DNA of 64,000 nt from Nocardia vinacea NBRC 16497 (GCF_000308835.1 NZ_BAGN01000167.1:19552-83551), one strand, 5' to 3'; positions 24,137 to 32,982 are shown, counted from the first letter of the stretch. Notes: generated by a model not told the origin, from the sequence alone. Made by a program: numbers and translations.

Positions 24137-24513
24137 CTGTTCGAGCACTGGTTCGGCGGCGAAGAGACCTCGAATTGCTCGACGCCGCCGCTGCCGCCTT
24201 GGCGAGAAACTCTACCTGCGCTGGCGAATTCGAATGTGCCCCAAGGATTCCTCGAATGGAGCCCGCGCCGAACAACACATCTTCGCCAGCGCAACCGACC
24301 GCATCGAATCCCTCGACCTGCTCTGCTCGGGCTGGAGCCCGCCTGACCTTCGGCTGCGAGCGCAATGGTCTAGCCCCGAAATGAGCGCTCCGCCGGCGCG
24401 TCACGAATTCTTTTTGCTGCGAGCTATCGCAGAAGCCCGCCACCGCATCCAACTTAGCGCTGCGGACGCAACGATTAGCGGCGCTACCTCGCAGCTTCAA
24501 TGGGTTCCGTAGG
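24137..24513. other. Intergenic stretch without a supported gene
   Basis: Open frames of 92 codons (+) and 136 codons (-) cross this stretch but neither has a ribosome site or recognisable sequence, and base composition falls towards its right end. It may hold decayed DNA between the stress island and the hipBA locus. Confidence 0.4.
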
Positions 24514-24609
24514 CTATCATTGCTATCGCACCGTTAAGTGCCCCTACCTAACGGCGAGCTGCGCGATTTACGCGGGCTTGCACCACTAGCACTTCGATAG
24601 CAACGATAG
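24514..24609. promoter_or_regulatory. Candidate HipB operator region
   Basis: CTATCATTGCTATCG (24514-24528) and CGATAGCAACGATAG (24595-24609) are inverted copies matching at 14 of 15 positions. Between them CCGTTA and TAACGG (24531-24536, 24549-24554) form a perfect inverted repeat with a 12-nt spacer. The right arm ends 8 bases before the HipB start, overlapping the AGGAG ribosome site. This fits multi-site autorepression by HipB. Confidence 0.5.
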
Positions 24610-24617
24610 GAGTTCGG

Positions 24618-24923
24618 GTGACGCGGCCGAAACCTCGTCGGCGATCTCGGGACGAGATGGGTCCGCTCACTTCCTTCGGAGCCTTCATCGCGGAGCGGCG
24701 GCGCAGTCTCGGACTGACCCAAATTGATCTATCGGATCTTGCCGATGTCGGTGTGTCATCGGTGCGCACCCTGGAGGCGGGGCAAACATCACCGACCCTC
24801 GCGATCACCTTGCGCATCCTGGACGCCCTCGGGTTGACGCTCGTAACCATGCCGCACGCGGATGCCAGAACCCGGTCCACCAGCACCGCCGAACTGCGCG
24901 CCGTGGAAACCAACCGCCAGTGA
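24618..24923 (+). CDS. hipB: HipB-like antitoxin, XRE helix-turn-helix
   Basis: 101 residues. A basic N-terminus (RPKPRRRSR) is followed by an XRE helix-turn-helix: FGAFIAERRRSLGLTQIDLS then VSSVRTLEAGQTSPTL. GTG 24618 with AGGAG 5 nt upstream. The stop overlaps the HipA start (GTGA), so they are translated together. It probably binds and neutralises HipA and represses the operon through the inverted repeats upstream. Confidence 0.82.
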   Translation: MTRPKPRRRSRDEMGPLTSFGAFIAERRRSLGLTQIDLSDLADVGVSSVRTLEAGQTSPTLAITLRILDALGLTLVTMPHADARTRSTSTAELRAVETNRQ

Positions 24924-26176
24924 CCACACCAGACGACCTTGCCGACCTTCGCGCCATCGACAATGCCGATGTCTACAAGGCCGGGCGGCTCGCCGGACAA
25001 TTGCGCCGCGAACGCGACGACGTCGTGTTCACCTATGCCGAGCCCTATTTCGCCGATCCGACGGCACCACCGGTCGCATTGACCTTGCCGAAGTGGACAG
25101 GAACTTACCGGGCGACCGGAGGCTCGGTCCCGGCCTTTTTCGCGGGCCTGCTGCCCGAGGGCCTGCGCCTGACTGCGATCACGACCGCCGCACGGACCAG
25201 CGAGGACGACCATTTCAGCATTCTGCTGGCCGTCGGCGCCGACACCATCGGCGACGTCCAGGTGCTGCCCGCGGGAACCGTCCCCTCCGACCCACTACCC
25301 CTGTTCGACCAGACCGACACCACGAACGCGGATTTCGCGACACTGTTCACCCGCGCCACCTCCACCGACGCCGGCGAACTCGACCGCACCGCGCTGCCCG
25401 GAGTCCAGATCAAGGTCTCCGCACAAATGATTTCGGCTCCGGTCTCCACCACACGAGGCCCGGCCATTCTCAAACTCAACCCACCCGAGTACCCGTACCT
25501 GGTCGAGAACGAGAACTTCTTTCTCGACATGGCCGACGCGTGCGGTATCCGAGTTCCCGACCACCAGCTCGTCACCGACCAAAACGGCCGCACGGCACTG
25601 TTCATCGACCGATTCGATCGCGTCATCGAGCACGGCGAAATCCGCCGCCTGGCGCAGGAGGACGCCTGCCAGGTTCTGGGACGATACCCGGCCGCCAAGT
25701 ACCGAGTCACGTTGCAGGAAGCCATCAAAGCCCTTGCCGACGCAGTGGTCGCCGGCCACGGCTCATATCCTCTGGCCACATTGCACATGCTCGAAATCGC
25801 CGCATTCAGCTACCTCATCGGCAACGGCGACCTGCACGGCAAGAATCTGTCGATCCGGCAGAACCCCGACGGCATCTGGGAAGTCACCCCCGCCTACGAC
25901 CTGCTGTGCACCCAGCCGTACCTGAGTTGGCATGACCCCATGGCCATTTCGCTATACGGACGCGACACCAAGCTCGTCTACCGCTGGTGGGCAGAAGCAG
26001 CGACCCGCCTCGGCGTCACAACGCGGGCTATCAACCGCAGCCTGGCGCGGATCGTCGACGCATCGGCTTCGTGGACCAGCCGGGTCGCGGAAATCGGCTT
26101 CGACGACAAGACCACGCACCGCCTGGCAGCCTTCATAACGGAACGACGCAAAGAGCTCCGACAATCTTCGACATGA
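24920..26176 (+). CDS. hipA: HipA-like Ser/Thr protein kinase toxin
   Basis: 418 residues with the HipA kinase core. N-terminal HipA_N region (AGRLAGQLRRERDDVVFTYA, then FFAGLLPEGLRL), an ATP-binding loop region PGVQIKVSAQM, FIDRFDRV, the catalytic loop GNGDLHGKNLSIR (about 308-320) and the metal-binding PAYDLL. HipA phosphorylates proteins such as glutamyl-tRNA synthetase and induces dormancy; the target here is unknown. Key kinase residues appear intact. GTG start overlapping hipB by 4 bases. Confidence 0.85.
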   Translation: MTTPDDLADLRAIDNADVYKAGRLAGQLRRERDDVVFTYAEPYFADPTAPPVALTLPKWTGTYRATGGSVPAFFAGLLPEGLRLTAITTAARTSEDDHFSILLAVGADTIGDVQVLPAGTVPSDPLPLFDQTDTTNADFATLFTRATSTDAGELDRTALPGVQIKVSAQMISAPVSTTRGPAILKLNPPEYPYLVENENFFLDMADACGIRVPDHQLVTDQNGRTALFIDRFDRVIEHGEIRRLAQEDACQVLGRYPAAKYRVTLQEAIKALADAVVAGHGSYPLATLHMLEIAAFSYLIGNGDLHGKNLSIRQNPDGIWEVTPAYDLLCTQPYLSWHDPMAISLYGRDTKLVYRWWAEAATRLGVTTRAINRSLARIVDASASWTSRVAEIGFDDKTTHRLAAFITERRKELRQSST

Positions 26177-26233
26177 GCCTATTACGCTGCGCCCCAATAG
26201 GATACGGTTCTCCGGCAGTCTATCGCCGAGGGC

Positions 26234-26249
26234 CGAAGCGATGGCTTCG
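26234..26249. terminator. Short hairpin between convergent hipA and rlmN
   Basis: CGAAGC-GATG-GCTTCG, 6-bp perfect stem with tetraloop, between the two convergent stops. Confidence 0.45.
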
Positions 26250-26263
26250 TAAAAGGGAACAGT

Positions 26264-27373
26264 CTAGCCCTCTGCGGCCAACTGCCCGCAGGCCGCGGCG
26301 ATTTCCTGGCCCCGCGTATCGCGCACGGTGCACGGAACGCCCTGCGCGTTGACGCGCCGAACGAATTCCTGCTCAACAGGTTTCGGGCTGGCATCCCATT
26401 TGCTGCCCGGCGTCGGGTTCAGCGGGATGACGTTCACGTGCACGCGGGAGCCAAGGGCCTTGTGCAGTTTCGCGCCGAGCATGTCGGCGCGCCACGGCTG
26501 GTCGTTGATATCGCGAATCAGCGCGTATTCGATGGACACCCGGCGACCGCTCTTATCGGCGTAGTAGCGGGCGGCATCGAGGACCTCGGCGACCGGCCAT
26601 CGGTTGTTGACCGGCACCAGGGTGTCGCGCAGTTCGTCATCGGGGGTGTGCAGCGACACCGCGAGGGTCACCGAGAGGTCCTCGTCGGCGAGCTTGCGAA
26701 TGGCCGGAGCCAAGCCGACGGTGGAAACGACCACGTTGCGCTGAGAAATCCCGAAGCCGTCGGGTGCGGGTGAGGTGATGCGACGAACCGCGGCGACCAC
26801 CCGCTTGTAATTGGCCAGCGGTTCACCCATACCCATGAAGACGATATTGGACAGGCGGCCCGGACCGCCCGATACCTCGCCATCACGCATGGCAGCGGCT
26901 GCGGCACGGACCTGATCGACGATTTCGGCGGTGGAGAGATTACGGTTGAGGCCGCCCTGACCGGTGGCACAGAACGGGCACGCCATACCGCAGCCGGCCT
27001 GGCTGGAAATGCACAGGGTGGCGCGGTCCGGATAGCGCATCAACACGCTCTCCAGCAAGGTGCCATCACCCGCACGCCACAGGGTCTTTCGCGTCTCGCC
27101 GCCATCGCACGCGACATGCTTGACCACCGACATCAGCGGCGGAAACAGCGCCGCGCCGACCTTTTCGCGCACAGTGGCGGGCAGATCGGTCATCAGCTCC
27201 GGATCGGCCTGCAGGCGGCCGTAGTACTGGCGCGCGATCTGGTCGGCGCGGAACTTCGGCAGACCGAGCTCCTCGACCACGGCCTTGCGCCCATCGGCAT
27301 CGAGGTCGGCGAGGTGCCGCGGCGGCATGCCACGGCGCGGAGCATCGAAGACGAGGGGCAGGGAGACGGTCAT
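26264..27373 (-). CDS. rlmN: 23S rRNA (adenine-C2)-methyltransferase, radical SAM
   Basis: 369 residues. The radical-SAM cluster motif CGMACPFCATGQ (about 133-144), a conserved cysteine for the methyl relay near the C-terminus (PCTVRDTRG), and the family segments SNIVFMGMGEPLANY and SIEYALIRDIND. The enzyme methylates A2503 of 23S rRNA and A37 of some tRNAs. Normal length. The gene sits next to the cdsA-frr-pyrH block as in mycobacteria. Confidence 0.96.
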   Translation of the reverse strand: MTVSLPLVFDAPRRGMPPRHLADLDADGRKAVVEELGLPKFRADQIARQYYGRLQADPELMTDLPATVREKVGAALFPPLMSVVKHVACDGGETRKTLWRAGDGTLLESVLMRYPDRATLCISSQAGCGMACPFCATGQGGLNRNLSTAEIVDQVRAAAAAMRDGEVSGGPGRLSNIVFMGMGEPLANYKRVVAAVRRITSPAPDGFGISQRNVVVSTVGLAPAIRKLADEDLSVTLAVSLHTPDDELRDTLVPVNNRWPVAEVLDAARYYADKSGRRVSIEYALIRDINDQPWRADMLGAKLHKALGSRVHVNVIPLNPTPGSKWDASPKPVEQEFVRRVNAQGVPCTVRDTRGQEIAAACGQLAAEG

Positions 27374-27555
27374 AGTCTCTCCAGTGTCCCATCTCGCGTG
27401 TGCGGCCCGGACCGAAGGTGGCCATCACGGCGCCCGACGCGACGAACGTCACGTTCGACCGGGCCGGATGCGCACCCCCTGCCTCGACATAACGACATAT
27501 CGGTCAGCGCGTAGAAATACGTGCACCCGAGATAGCGATCGGCAATGATCGAAGT

Positions 27556-27894
27556 ATGACCAGTCATGCCGAGTCGTCCGAGCCGGAGCGCACCGAAGAT
27601 GTCGCACCTGCGTCGACCGGCCGTAAGCCGGTAGAGCCGACCGGTCGCAAGTCGCTGGTGAAGAGCCGGACCGGTGACACTTGGGTCGCCCTGACCGCCG
27701 CGACGCTGATCGGGATCGTGCTGCTGATCTTCATCCTGCAGAACCTGGAGCAGCAGCGGGTGGATCTCTTTTTCTGGAGCTTCTCCATGCCGGTCGGCAT
27801 CATGATGCTGCTGTCGGTGATCGCCGGTGCGCTGGTGATGGCGCTCGTCGGCGGGGTGCGGATCATTCAGCTCCGTCACGCTGCGAAGCGCTAG
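27556..27894 (+). CDS. LapA-domain (DUF1049) small membrane protein
   Basis: 112 residues. A polar N-terminal 40 residues, then two membrane spans (TWVALTAATLIGIVLLIFIL and MPVGIMMLLSVIAGALVMAL) separated by QNLEQQRVDLFFWSF, the family's conserved loop. Its role in actinobacteria is unknown. The stop overlaps the convergent cdsA stop by 4 bases. Confidence 0.8.
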   Translation: MTSHAESSEPERTEDVAPASTGRKPVEPTGRKSLVKSRTGDTWVALTAATLIGIVLLIFILQNLEQQRVDLFFWSFSMPVGIMMLLSVIAGALVMALVGGVRIIQLRHAAKR

Positions 27895-29222
27895 ATCAAG
27901 CTGCTGAGCACCAGCCACGACACGAAGGCCGAGGGCAGCATCGAATCGAGGCGGTCCATGATGCCGCCGTGGCCGGGCAGCAGGGTGCCCATATCCTTGA
28001 TGCCCAGTTCCCGCTTGACCTGGGATTCGATGAGATCGCCGACGGTCGCGACCAGGACCAGGCCGACGCCGAGCACCACGCCGATCATCGAATTGGCTTC
28101 CAGCAGCAGGGTCACCGTCAGCAGACCGCCGATCACGCTGAACACCAGCGAACCGCAGAAGCCCTCCCAGGACTTCTTCGGGCTGATCGCGGGCACCATC
28201 GGATGCCGCCCGAACAGCACACCCGCCACATAACCGCCGACATCGGAGCAGACCACCAGGATCATGAAGGTCAGCACCCGCAGATTACCGTCGGGTTCGA
28301 GCAGCAGCAGCGTCGCGAACGAGGCGAGCAGCGGGATCCAGGCCAGGGTGAAGATCGTGATCGCGGTGTCGCGCAAGAAGTTTCGCGGCGCGGTCTGCAA
28401 GCCGTGATCGAAAAGACGCCACACCATGCAGATCAGCGTGGTCGCGGCAAAGGCGCCCGCCACTCCGCTGGCGCCCCACGGCCAGCCGAGCCAGAACACC
28501 GCCTGACCGCCGACGATGAGCGGGATCCGCGGGACGAGGACATCCGCCTCGCGCAGCCGCTTGGCGACCTCCCAGGTCGCGACGCCGACTCCGGCGGCCG
28601 CAACGCCGATGAATACCTTCGGCACGAACAGCAGGATCGCGATGAGCGAGAGCCCGAGGCCGAAGCCGACGGCCAAGGCGGCGGGCAGGTTGCGGCCGGC
28701 GCGCGAGGCGGGAGCTGCGGATTCGTCCGAGTTCTGTTCCTGGGCTGTGGCATTCACGGGCTCGGCGGCCGAATATTCGGGGGTCACGGAACCGCCGTTT
28801 TCGGATCCTGGCGTCGCCGGTCCCCAGCTCGAAGGCCCATCGGTCGCAGGTTCTGGATTCGCAGGTCCATCAGTCGCGGGGCGGGGTGTCGCGGGACCAT
28901 CGGTCGCGGGGCCATCGGTCGCCGAGCCGAGCGTCGCGAGACCATCGGTCGCGGGGCCGGATGTCGTCGGTCCCGAGGGAACGACGGTGGCATCGCCCGG
29001 GGTAGCGGGCCGACCGGTCGAGGCCACCGGCACCGAGGATCCCCGACGTTCAGCCTCCGACGTCGCGGAGTCTGTGTGTACGCGTTCGGGAGGTGCGGCT
29101 TCGGGAATCGCGGCATCGACCGCGCGCCCGTCCGTCGCATCAACAGTGCCGTTGGCCGGCCTCGGCTCCTCGGCCGCACCGGTCGCGGCGGCGTTCTCGG
29201 CCACGATTGTCCCGTCGCTCAA
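27891..29222 (-). CDS. cdsA: Phosphatidate cytidylyltransferase with a long low-complexity N-terminus
   Basis: 443 residues. The C-terminal 270 residues are a multi-span CDP-diacylglycerol synthase with the signature SQVKRELGIKDMG then LPGHGGIMDRLDS (about 400-430). It makes CDP-diacylglycerol for phosphatidylinositol and cardiolipin. The first 170 residues are Ala/Thr/Pro/Gly-rich and include several ATDGPA-type repeats (about 90-130), far more than the usual short N-terminus. ATG 29222 follows frr after a 56-base gap. The extension is cytoplasmic by prediction and of unknown use. Confidence 0.93.
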   Translation of the reverse strand: MSDGTIVAENAAATGAAEEPRPANGTVDATDGRAVDAAIPEAAPPERVHTDSATSEAERRGSSVPVASTGRPATPGDATVVPSGPTTSGPATDGLATLGSATDGPATDGPATPRPATDGPANPEPATDGPSSWGPATPGSENGGSVTPEYSAAEPVNATAQEQNSDESAAPASRAGRNLPAALAVGFGLGLSLIAILLFVPKVFIGVAAAGVGVATWEVAKRLREADVLVPRIPLIVGGQAVFWLGWPWGASGVAGAFAATTLICMVWRLFDHGLQTAPRNFLRDTAITIFTLAWIPLLASFATLLLLEPDGNLRVLTFMILVVCSDVGGYVAGVLFGRHPMVPAISPKKSWEGFCGSLVFSVIGGLLTVTLLLEANSMIGVVLGVGLVLVATVGDLIESQVKRELGIKDMGTLLPGHGGIMDRLDSMLPSAFVSWLVLSSLI

Positions 29223-29278
29223 CTCGTCGTTCCGTTCGTCCCCCGCCCGGGCGGGCCCGAAAGATCCGGCCTCGGACC

Positions 29279-29836
29279 TCAGACCTCGAGCAGTTCAGCT
29301 TCCTTGTGCTTGACCAGTTCATCGACCTGGCCGACATATTTCGCGGTGGTCTTGTCGAGCTCCTTCTCGGCGCGCCCGACCTCATCCTCACCCGCCTCGC
29401 CATCCTTCTGGATCCGCGACAGTTCGTCCATGGCCTTTCGGCGGACATTCCGAATCGAGACCTTGGCGTCCTCGCCCTTGCCCTTGGCCTGCTTGGCCAG
29501 TTCACGGCGCCGCTCCTCGGTGAGCTGCGGGACCGAGATCCGAATGATGTCACCGTTGTTGGTGGGGTTGACACCGAGATCCGAATTGCGGATCGCGGTC
29601 TCGATCGCGCCGAGCGTCGACTGCTCGTACGGCTTGATCACCACCATCCGCGGCTCGGGCACGGTAATGCTCGACACCTGGGTAATCGGGGTCGGCGAAC
29701 CGTAGTAGTCGATGACAATCCGTTGGAACATACCCGGATTCGCTCGACCGGTACGGATGGACCCGAGATCGTCCTTCGCCACCGAGACGGCCTTCTCCAT
29801 CTTCTCCTCGGCGTCGAAGAGCGCTTCTTCAATCAC
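29279..29836 (-). CDS. frr: Ribosome recycling factor
   Basis: 185 residues from GTG 29836 with GGAGG upstream; the open frame runs to 29929 but the extra residues overlap the pyrH end and are not part of the family. MIEEALFDAEEKMEKAV at the start, IRTGRANPGMF, AIRNSDLGVNP and the acidic-basic end KHKEAELLEV match RRF nearly residue for residue with mycobacteria. It splits terminated ribosomes with EF-G. Confidence 0.96.
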   Translation of the reverse strand: MIEEALFDAEEKMEKAVSVAKDDLGSIRTGRANPGMFQRIVIDYYGSPTPITQVSSITVPEPRMVVIKPYEQSTLGAIETAIRNSDLGVNPTNNGDIIRISVPQLTEERRRELAKQAKGKGEDAKVSIRNVRRKAMDELSRIQKDGEAGEDEVGRAEKELDKTTAKYVGQVDELVKHKEAELLEV

Positions 29837-29885
29837 GACCGTTTCCTCCACAGCGTCGTCATCGTCATGATCCGCGGGCGCGGGG

Positions 29886-30614
29886 TCAGGACCGAACCAA
29901 TGTGCCGATCTTCTCACCGGCGACCGCACGGGCGATATTGCCCTTCGTCAACAAATTGAACACCAGGATGGGCATCTGGTTGTCCATACACAGGCTGAAG
30001 GCCGTCGCGTCGGCGACCTTCAGGTCACGCTCGATGACCTCTTTATGCGTGATTTCGGTGTACATGGTCGCGCTCTCGTCGACGCGGGGGTCCGCAGTGA
30101 AGACTCCGTCGACTGCCTTGGCCATCAGCACCACATCGGCACCGATCTCCAGCGCGCGCTGGGCGGCGGTGGTGTCGGTGGAGAAGTAGGGCATGCCCAT
30201 ACCCGCACCGAAGATGACAACGCGGCCCTTCTCCAGGTGCCGCTTGGCGCGCAGCGGCAGATACGGCTCGGCCACCTGTCCCATCGTGATCGCGGTCTGG
30301 ACTCGGGTGTCGATGCCCTGCTGCTGCAAAAAGTCTTGCAGCGCAAGGCTGTTCATCACGGTGCCGAGCATGCCCATATAGTCCGAGCGGGCGCGTTCCA
30401 TGCCGCGCTCCTCGAGCTCGGCGCCGCGGAAGAAGTTGCCGCCGCCGATCACCACGGCGACCTGAACGCCGCTGGAGACCACCTCGGCGATCTGCTCGGC
30501 GACCGTCTGCACCACATCGGGGTCGAGCCCCACCCTGCCGCCGCCGAACATCTCCCCGCCCAATTTGAGGAGCACCCGGCGATATCCTGGGCGTTCGATC
30601 CCGGGGGTCGTCAT
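29886..30614 (-). CDS. pyrH: Uridylate kinase
   Basis: 242 residues from ATG 30614 (AAGGAGA 9 nt upstream); the frame extends to 30662 but the added arginine-rich residues lack support. LLKLGGEMFGGG for phosphate binding, VVIGGGNFFRGAEL, and GADVVLMAKAVDGVFTADP mark the amino-acid-kinase fold. It phosphorylates UMP to UDP. The order tsf, pyrH, frr on one strand is standard. Confidence 0.96.
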   Translation of the reverse strand: MTTPGIERPGYRRVLLKLGGEMFGGGRVGLDPDVVQTVAEQIAEVVSSGVQVAVVIGGGNFFRGAELEERGMERARSDYMGMLGTVMNSLALQDFLQQQGIDTRVQTAITMGQVAEPYLPLRAKRHLEKGRVVIFGAGMGMPYFSTDTTAAQRALEIGADVVLMAKAVDGVFTADPRVDESATMYTEITHKEVIERDLKVADATAFSLCMDNQMPILVFNLLTKGNIARAVAGEKIGTLVRS

Positions 30615-30811
30615 GGGTGTTCGTCTCCTTCGGCGATAGATTTCGGTCTGTCGACACAGCACGTGGGCCGGATGGCAACGCGGAGGCTCAACACAGAGCG
30701 CCTTTATCCTGCCCTACTCCGATTCGATGTGGGTAGAAGACCCCCTCGGACGCAACGAACTCGCCCGGTCAGGCTCGGGAATTGCGGATGAACGGGCGGC
30801 GTCCGGACAGC

Positions 30812-30853
30812 CGAAACCCCTCGCACACCGCATCCGGAGCACGAGGGGTTTCG
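30812..30853 (-). terminator. Strong hairpin terminator after tsf
   Basis: CGAAACCCCTCG and CGAGGGGTTTCG form a perfect 12-bp stem with an 18-nt loop, 10 bases past the tsf stop. Confidence 0.85.
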
Positions 30854-30862
30854 CGGGCGTTA

Positions 30863-31687
30863 TCAGGCCTGGCCGACCTCGAAGCGGGCGAAGCGGGTCA
30901 CGGTGACACCGGCCTCGTCCAGCAGCGCCTTGACGGTCTTCTTCGAATCGGTGACCGACGCCTGCTCCAGCAGGACGACATCCTTGAAGAAGCCGTTGAC
31001 GCGGCCCTCGGTGATCTTCGGCAGCGCGGCCTCGGGCTTACCCTCTTCCTTGGCGGTCTGCTCGGCGATGCGGCGCTCGTTCTCCACCACGTCGGCAGGC
31101 ACCTCGTCGCGGGTCAGGTACTTGGCCTTGAGCGCGGCGACCTGCATGCCGACGGCACGCGCGGCGTCGGCGGCGGCGTCACCCTCGCCCTGGTACTCGA
31201 CCAGCACGCCGACGGCGGGCGGCAGGTCGGTGGCACGCTTGTGCAGGTAGACGGCGACCGGGCCGTCGAAGGAGATGACACGACGCAGCTCGAGCTTCTC
31301 GCCGATCTTGGCGGCCAGCGCCTGCAGCGCCTCCTCGACGGTCTGACCGTCCAGCTTCAGCGCCTTCAGCGTGTCCAAGTCGGCGGGCTTGACGGCCGCG
31401 GCGGCGGTCACGATCTTGTCGGCGAGGCCCTGGAACTCGTCGTTCTTGGCGACGAAGTCGGTCTCGGAGTTGATCTCGATCAGCACGCCGTCCTTGGCGA
31501 CGACCAGGCCCTCGGCGGTGGCGCGCTCGGCGCGCTTGCCGACATCCTTGGCACCCTTGATGCGCAGCACCTCGACGGCCTTGTCGAAATCGCCGTCCGT
31601 CTCGACCAGCGCGTTCTTGCAGTCCATCATCCCGGAGCCGGTGAGCTCCCGCAGCCGCTTCACGTCAGCGGCGGTGTATGTCGCCAT
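30863..31687 (-). CDS. tsf: Elongation factor Ts
   Basis: 274 residues. The EF-Tu-contacting N-terminus (ADVKRLRELTGSGMMDCKNAL) and the core with SETDFVAKNDEF are clear. It catalyses GDP release from EF-Tu. It follows rpsB by about 97 bases containing a 13-bp hairpin, and ends at a strong terminator. Confidence 0.97.
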   Translation of the reverse strand: MATYTAADVKRLRELTGSGMMDCKNALVETDGDFDKAVEVLRIKGAKDVGKRAERATAEGLVVAKDGVLIEINSETDFVAKNDEFQGLADKIVTAAAAVKPADLDTLKALKLDGQTVEEALQALAAKIGEKLELRRVISFDGPVAVYLHKRATDLPPAVGVLVEYQGEGDAAADAARAVGMQVAALKAKYLTRDEVPADVVENERRIAEQTAKEEGKPEAALPKITEGRVNGFFKDVVLLEQASVTDSKKTVKALLDEAGVTVTRFARFEVGQA

Positions 31688-31727
31688 GGGTGGCGATCCT
31701 CCTGTGTGTTGTTTCGGGTGGTAACAC

Positions 31728-31769
31728 CACCTTGCCGACCGCTCCTATGCAGGAGAGGTCGGCAAGGTG
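31728..31769 (-). terminator. Hairpin between rpsB and tsf
   Basis: CACCTTGCCGACC and GGTCGGCAAGGTG form a perfect 13-bp stem with a 16-nt loop, starting 15 bases past the rpsB stop. It can act as a partial terminator that sets the rpsB:tsf ratio. Confidence 0.7.
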
Positions 31770-31783
31770 AACAAACGCGACGA

Positions 31784-32617
31784 TCAGGCGTCGGCCGGGG
31801 TGGCGGGGGCCTCGGCGGCAGCCTCGGCCTCGGTCGCGGTGGGGGCGGCCTGCGCAAGCAGCTCCTGCTCCCACTCGGCGAGCGGCTCGCCCGCACCGGC
31901 TTCCGGCTTCTCGTCACCGGAGGAGATACCGGCCCGCGCCTGCACGCCCTCGGCCACCGCGGAGGCGACGACCTTGGTCAGCAGAGCGGCGGAACGGATC
32001 GCGTCGTCGTTACCCGGGATCGGGTAGTCGACCAGATCGGGATCGCAGTTGGTGTCCAGGATCGCGATGACCGGGATGTTCAGCTTGCGCGCCTCGCCGA
32101 CGGCGATGTGCTCCTTGTTGGTGTCGACGACCCAGATGGCCGAGGGCACCTTGGCCATATCGCGGATACCGCCGAGGGTGCGCTCCAGCTTGTTCATCTC
32201 ACGCGTGAGCATGAGGATTTCCTTCTTGGTGCGACCCTCGAAGCCACCGGTCTGCTCCATCGCCTCGAGCTCCTTGAGGCGCTGCAGGCGCTTGTGCACG
32301 GTGGAGAAGTTGGTGAGCATGCCACCCAGCCAACGCTGGTTGACGTAGGGCATCCCGACGCGAGTCGCCTCGGCCGCGATCGACTCCTGGGCCTGCTTCT
32401 TGGTGCCGACGAAGAGAACGGTGCCACCGTGGGCGACGGTCTCCTTGACGAACTCGTAGGCCTTGTCGATGTAGGTCAGCGTCTGCTGCAGGTCGATGAT
32501 GTAGATGCCGTTGCGGTCGGTGAAGATGAACCGCTTCATCTTCGGGTTCCAGCGCCGGGTCTGGTGTCCGAAGTGTGCGCCGCTGTCGAGCAGCTGCTTC
32601 ATTGTTACGACAGCCAT
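31784..32617 (-). CDS. rpsB: 30S ribosomal protein S2
   Basis: 277 residues. Typical S2 start (MKQLLDSGAHFGHQTRRWNP), PYVNQRWLGGMLTN and VIAILDTNCDPD. An Ala/Glu-rich C-terminal tail of about 30 residues is usual in actinobacteria. First gene of the rpsB-tsf unit, with a structured leader upstream. The M23 peptidase gene beyond is oriented away, as in M. tuberculosis Rv2890c-Rv2891. Confidence 0.97.
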   Translation of the reverse strand: MAVVTMKQLLDSGAHFGHQTRRWNPKMKRFIFTDRNGIYIIDLQQTLTYIDKAYEFVKETVAHGGTVLFVGTKKQAQESIAAEATRVGMPYVNQRWLGGMLTNFSTVHKRLQRLKELEAMEQTGGFEGRTKKEILMLTREMNKLERTLGGIRDMAKVPSAIWVVDTNKEHIAVGEARKLNIPVIAILDTNCDPDLVDYPIPGNDDAIRSAALLTKVVASAVAEGVQARAGISSGDEKPEAGAGEPLAEWEQELLAQAAPTATEAEAAAEAPATPADA

Positions 32618-32684
32618 GGTGCCGTATCTCTCTTTCGTTGCCGGTTGCCGCGGCGAATCGGTGATCCGCCGCCCTGGCGCCTCC

Positions 32685-32729
32685 GAATCATCGGACCTGA
32701 TCGCGAGGATCAGGACCAGCCGATGATTC
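32685..32729 (-). promoter_or_regulatory. Nested stem-loop in the rpsB leader
   Basis: GAATCATCGG (32685-32694) pairs with CCGATGATTC (32720-32729), and inside it CCTGATC pairs with GATCAGG around a 5-nt loop. The element lies about 70 bases upstream of the rpsB start and is probably transcribed. It could be an autoregulatory S2 leader or an attenuator. The rest of the 365-base intergenic region shows no gene. Confidence 0.5.
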
Positions 32730-32922
32730 CCTGCTCCGCATGCACTGCCGATTCACGAAGTCGAGCTCCGGTTCGAACAGCGCCGTTACGAACAAGCACG
32801 GGGTGGCGCGCGAAGTCGGTCCGTGCAGGCACAGACCGCTCGACCAGTCTACGGGCTGAGGGGGTGAGTTCCTAAATCGCCCTGTCATGGGTCGAAATAG
32901 GCCGTCTCCACAACCGAGCAAG

Positions 32923-32931
32923 TTGTCCACA
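32923..32931 (+). promoter_or_regulatory. DnaA-box sequence
   Basis: TTGTCCACA, the consensus DnaA box of high-GC actinobacteria, lies in the divergent region between rpsB and the repeat-protein gene. A single 9-mer could occur by chance. Confidence 0.35.
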
Positions 32932-32982
32932 CTCGCCGAAGTAAGGGTACTGCGGGTGCTCTACGCGGCCGACGCTTGAAAC

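Noticed and set aside
24234..24512. 92-codon plus-strand ORF before hipB
   Set aside because: No ribosome site, no family, ends in the inverted-repeat region.
28780..28990. CRISPR-like short repeats
   Set aside because: Repeats are contiguous coding repeats in cdsA without spacers; no cas genes in the window.
27681..29705. 674-codon plus-strand open frame
   Set aside because: Antisense to cdsA and frr; composition typical of a shadow frame.
30782..32875. 697-codon plus-strand open frame
   Set aside because: Antisense to tsf and rpsB.
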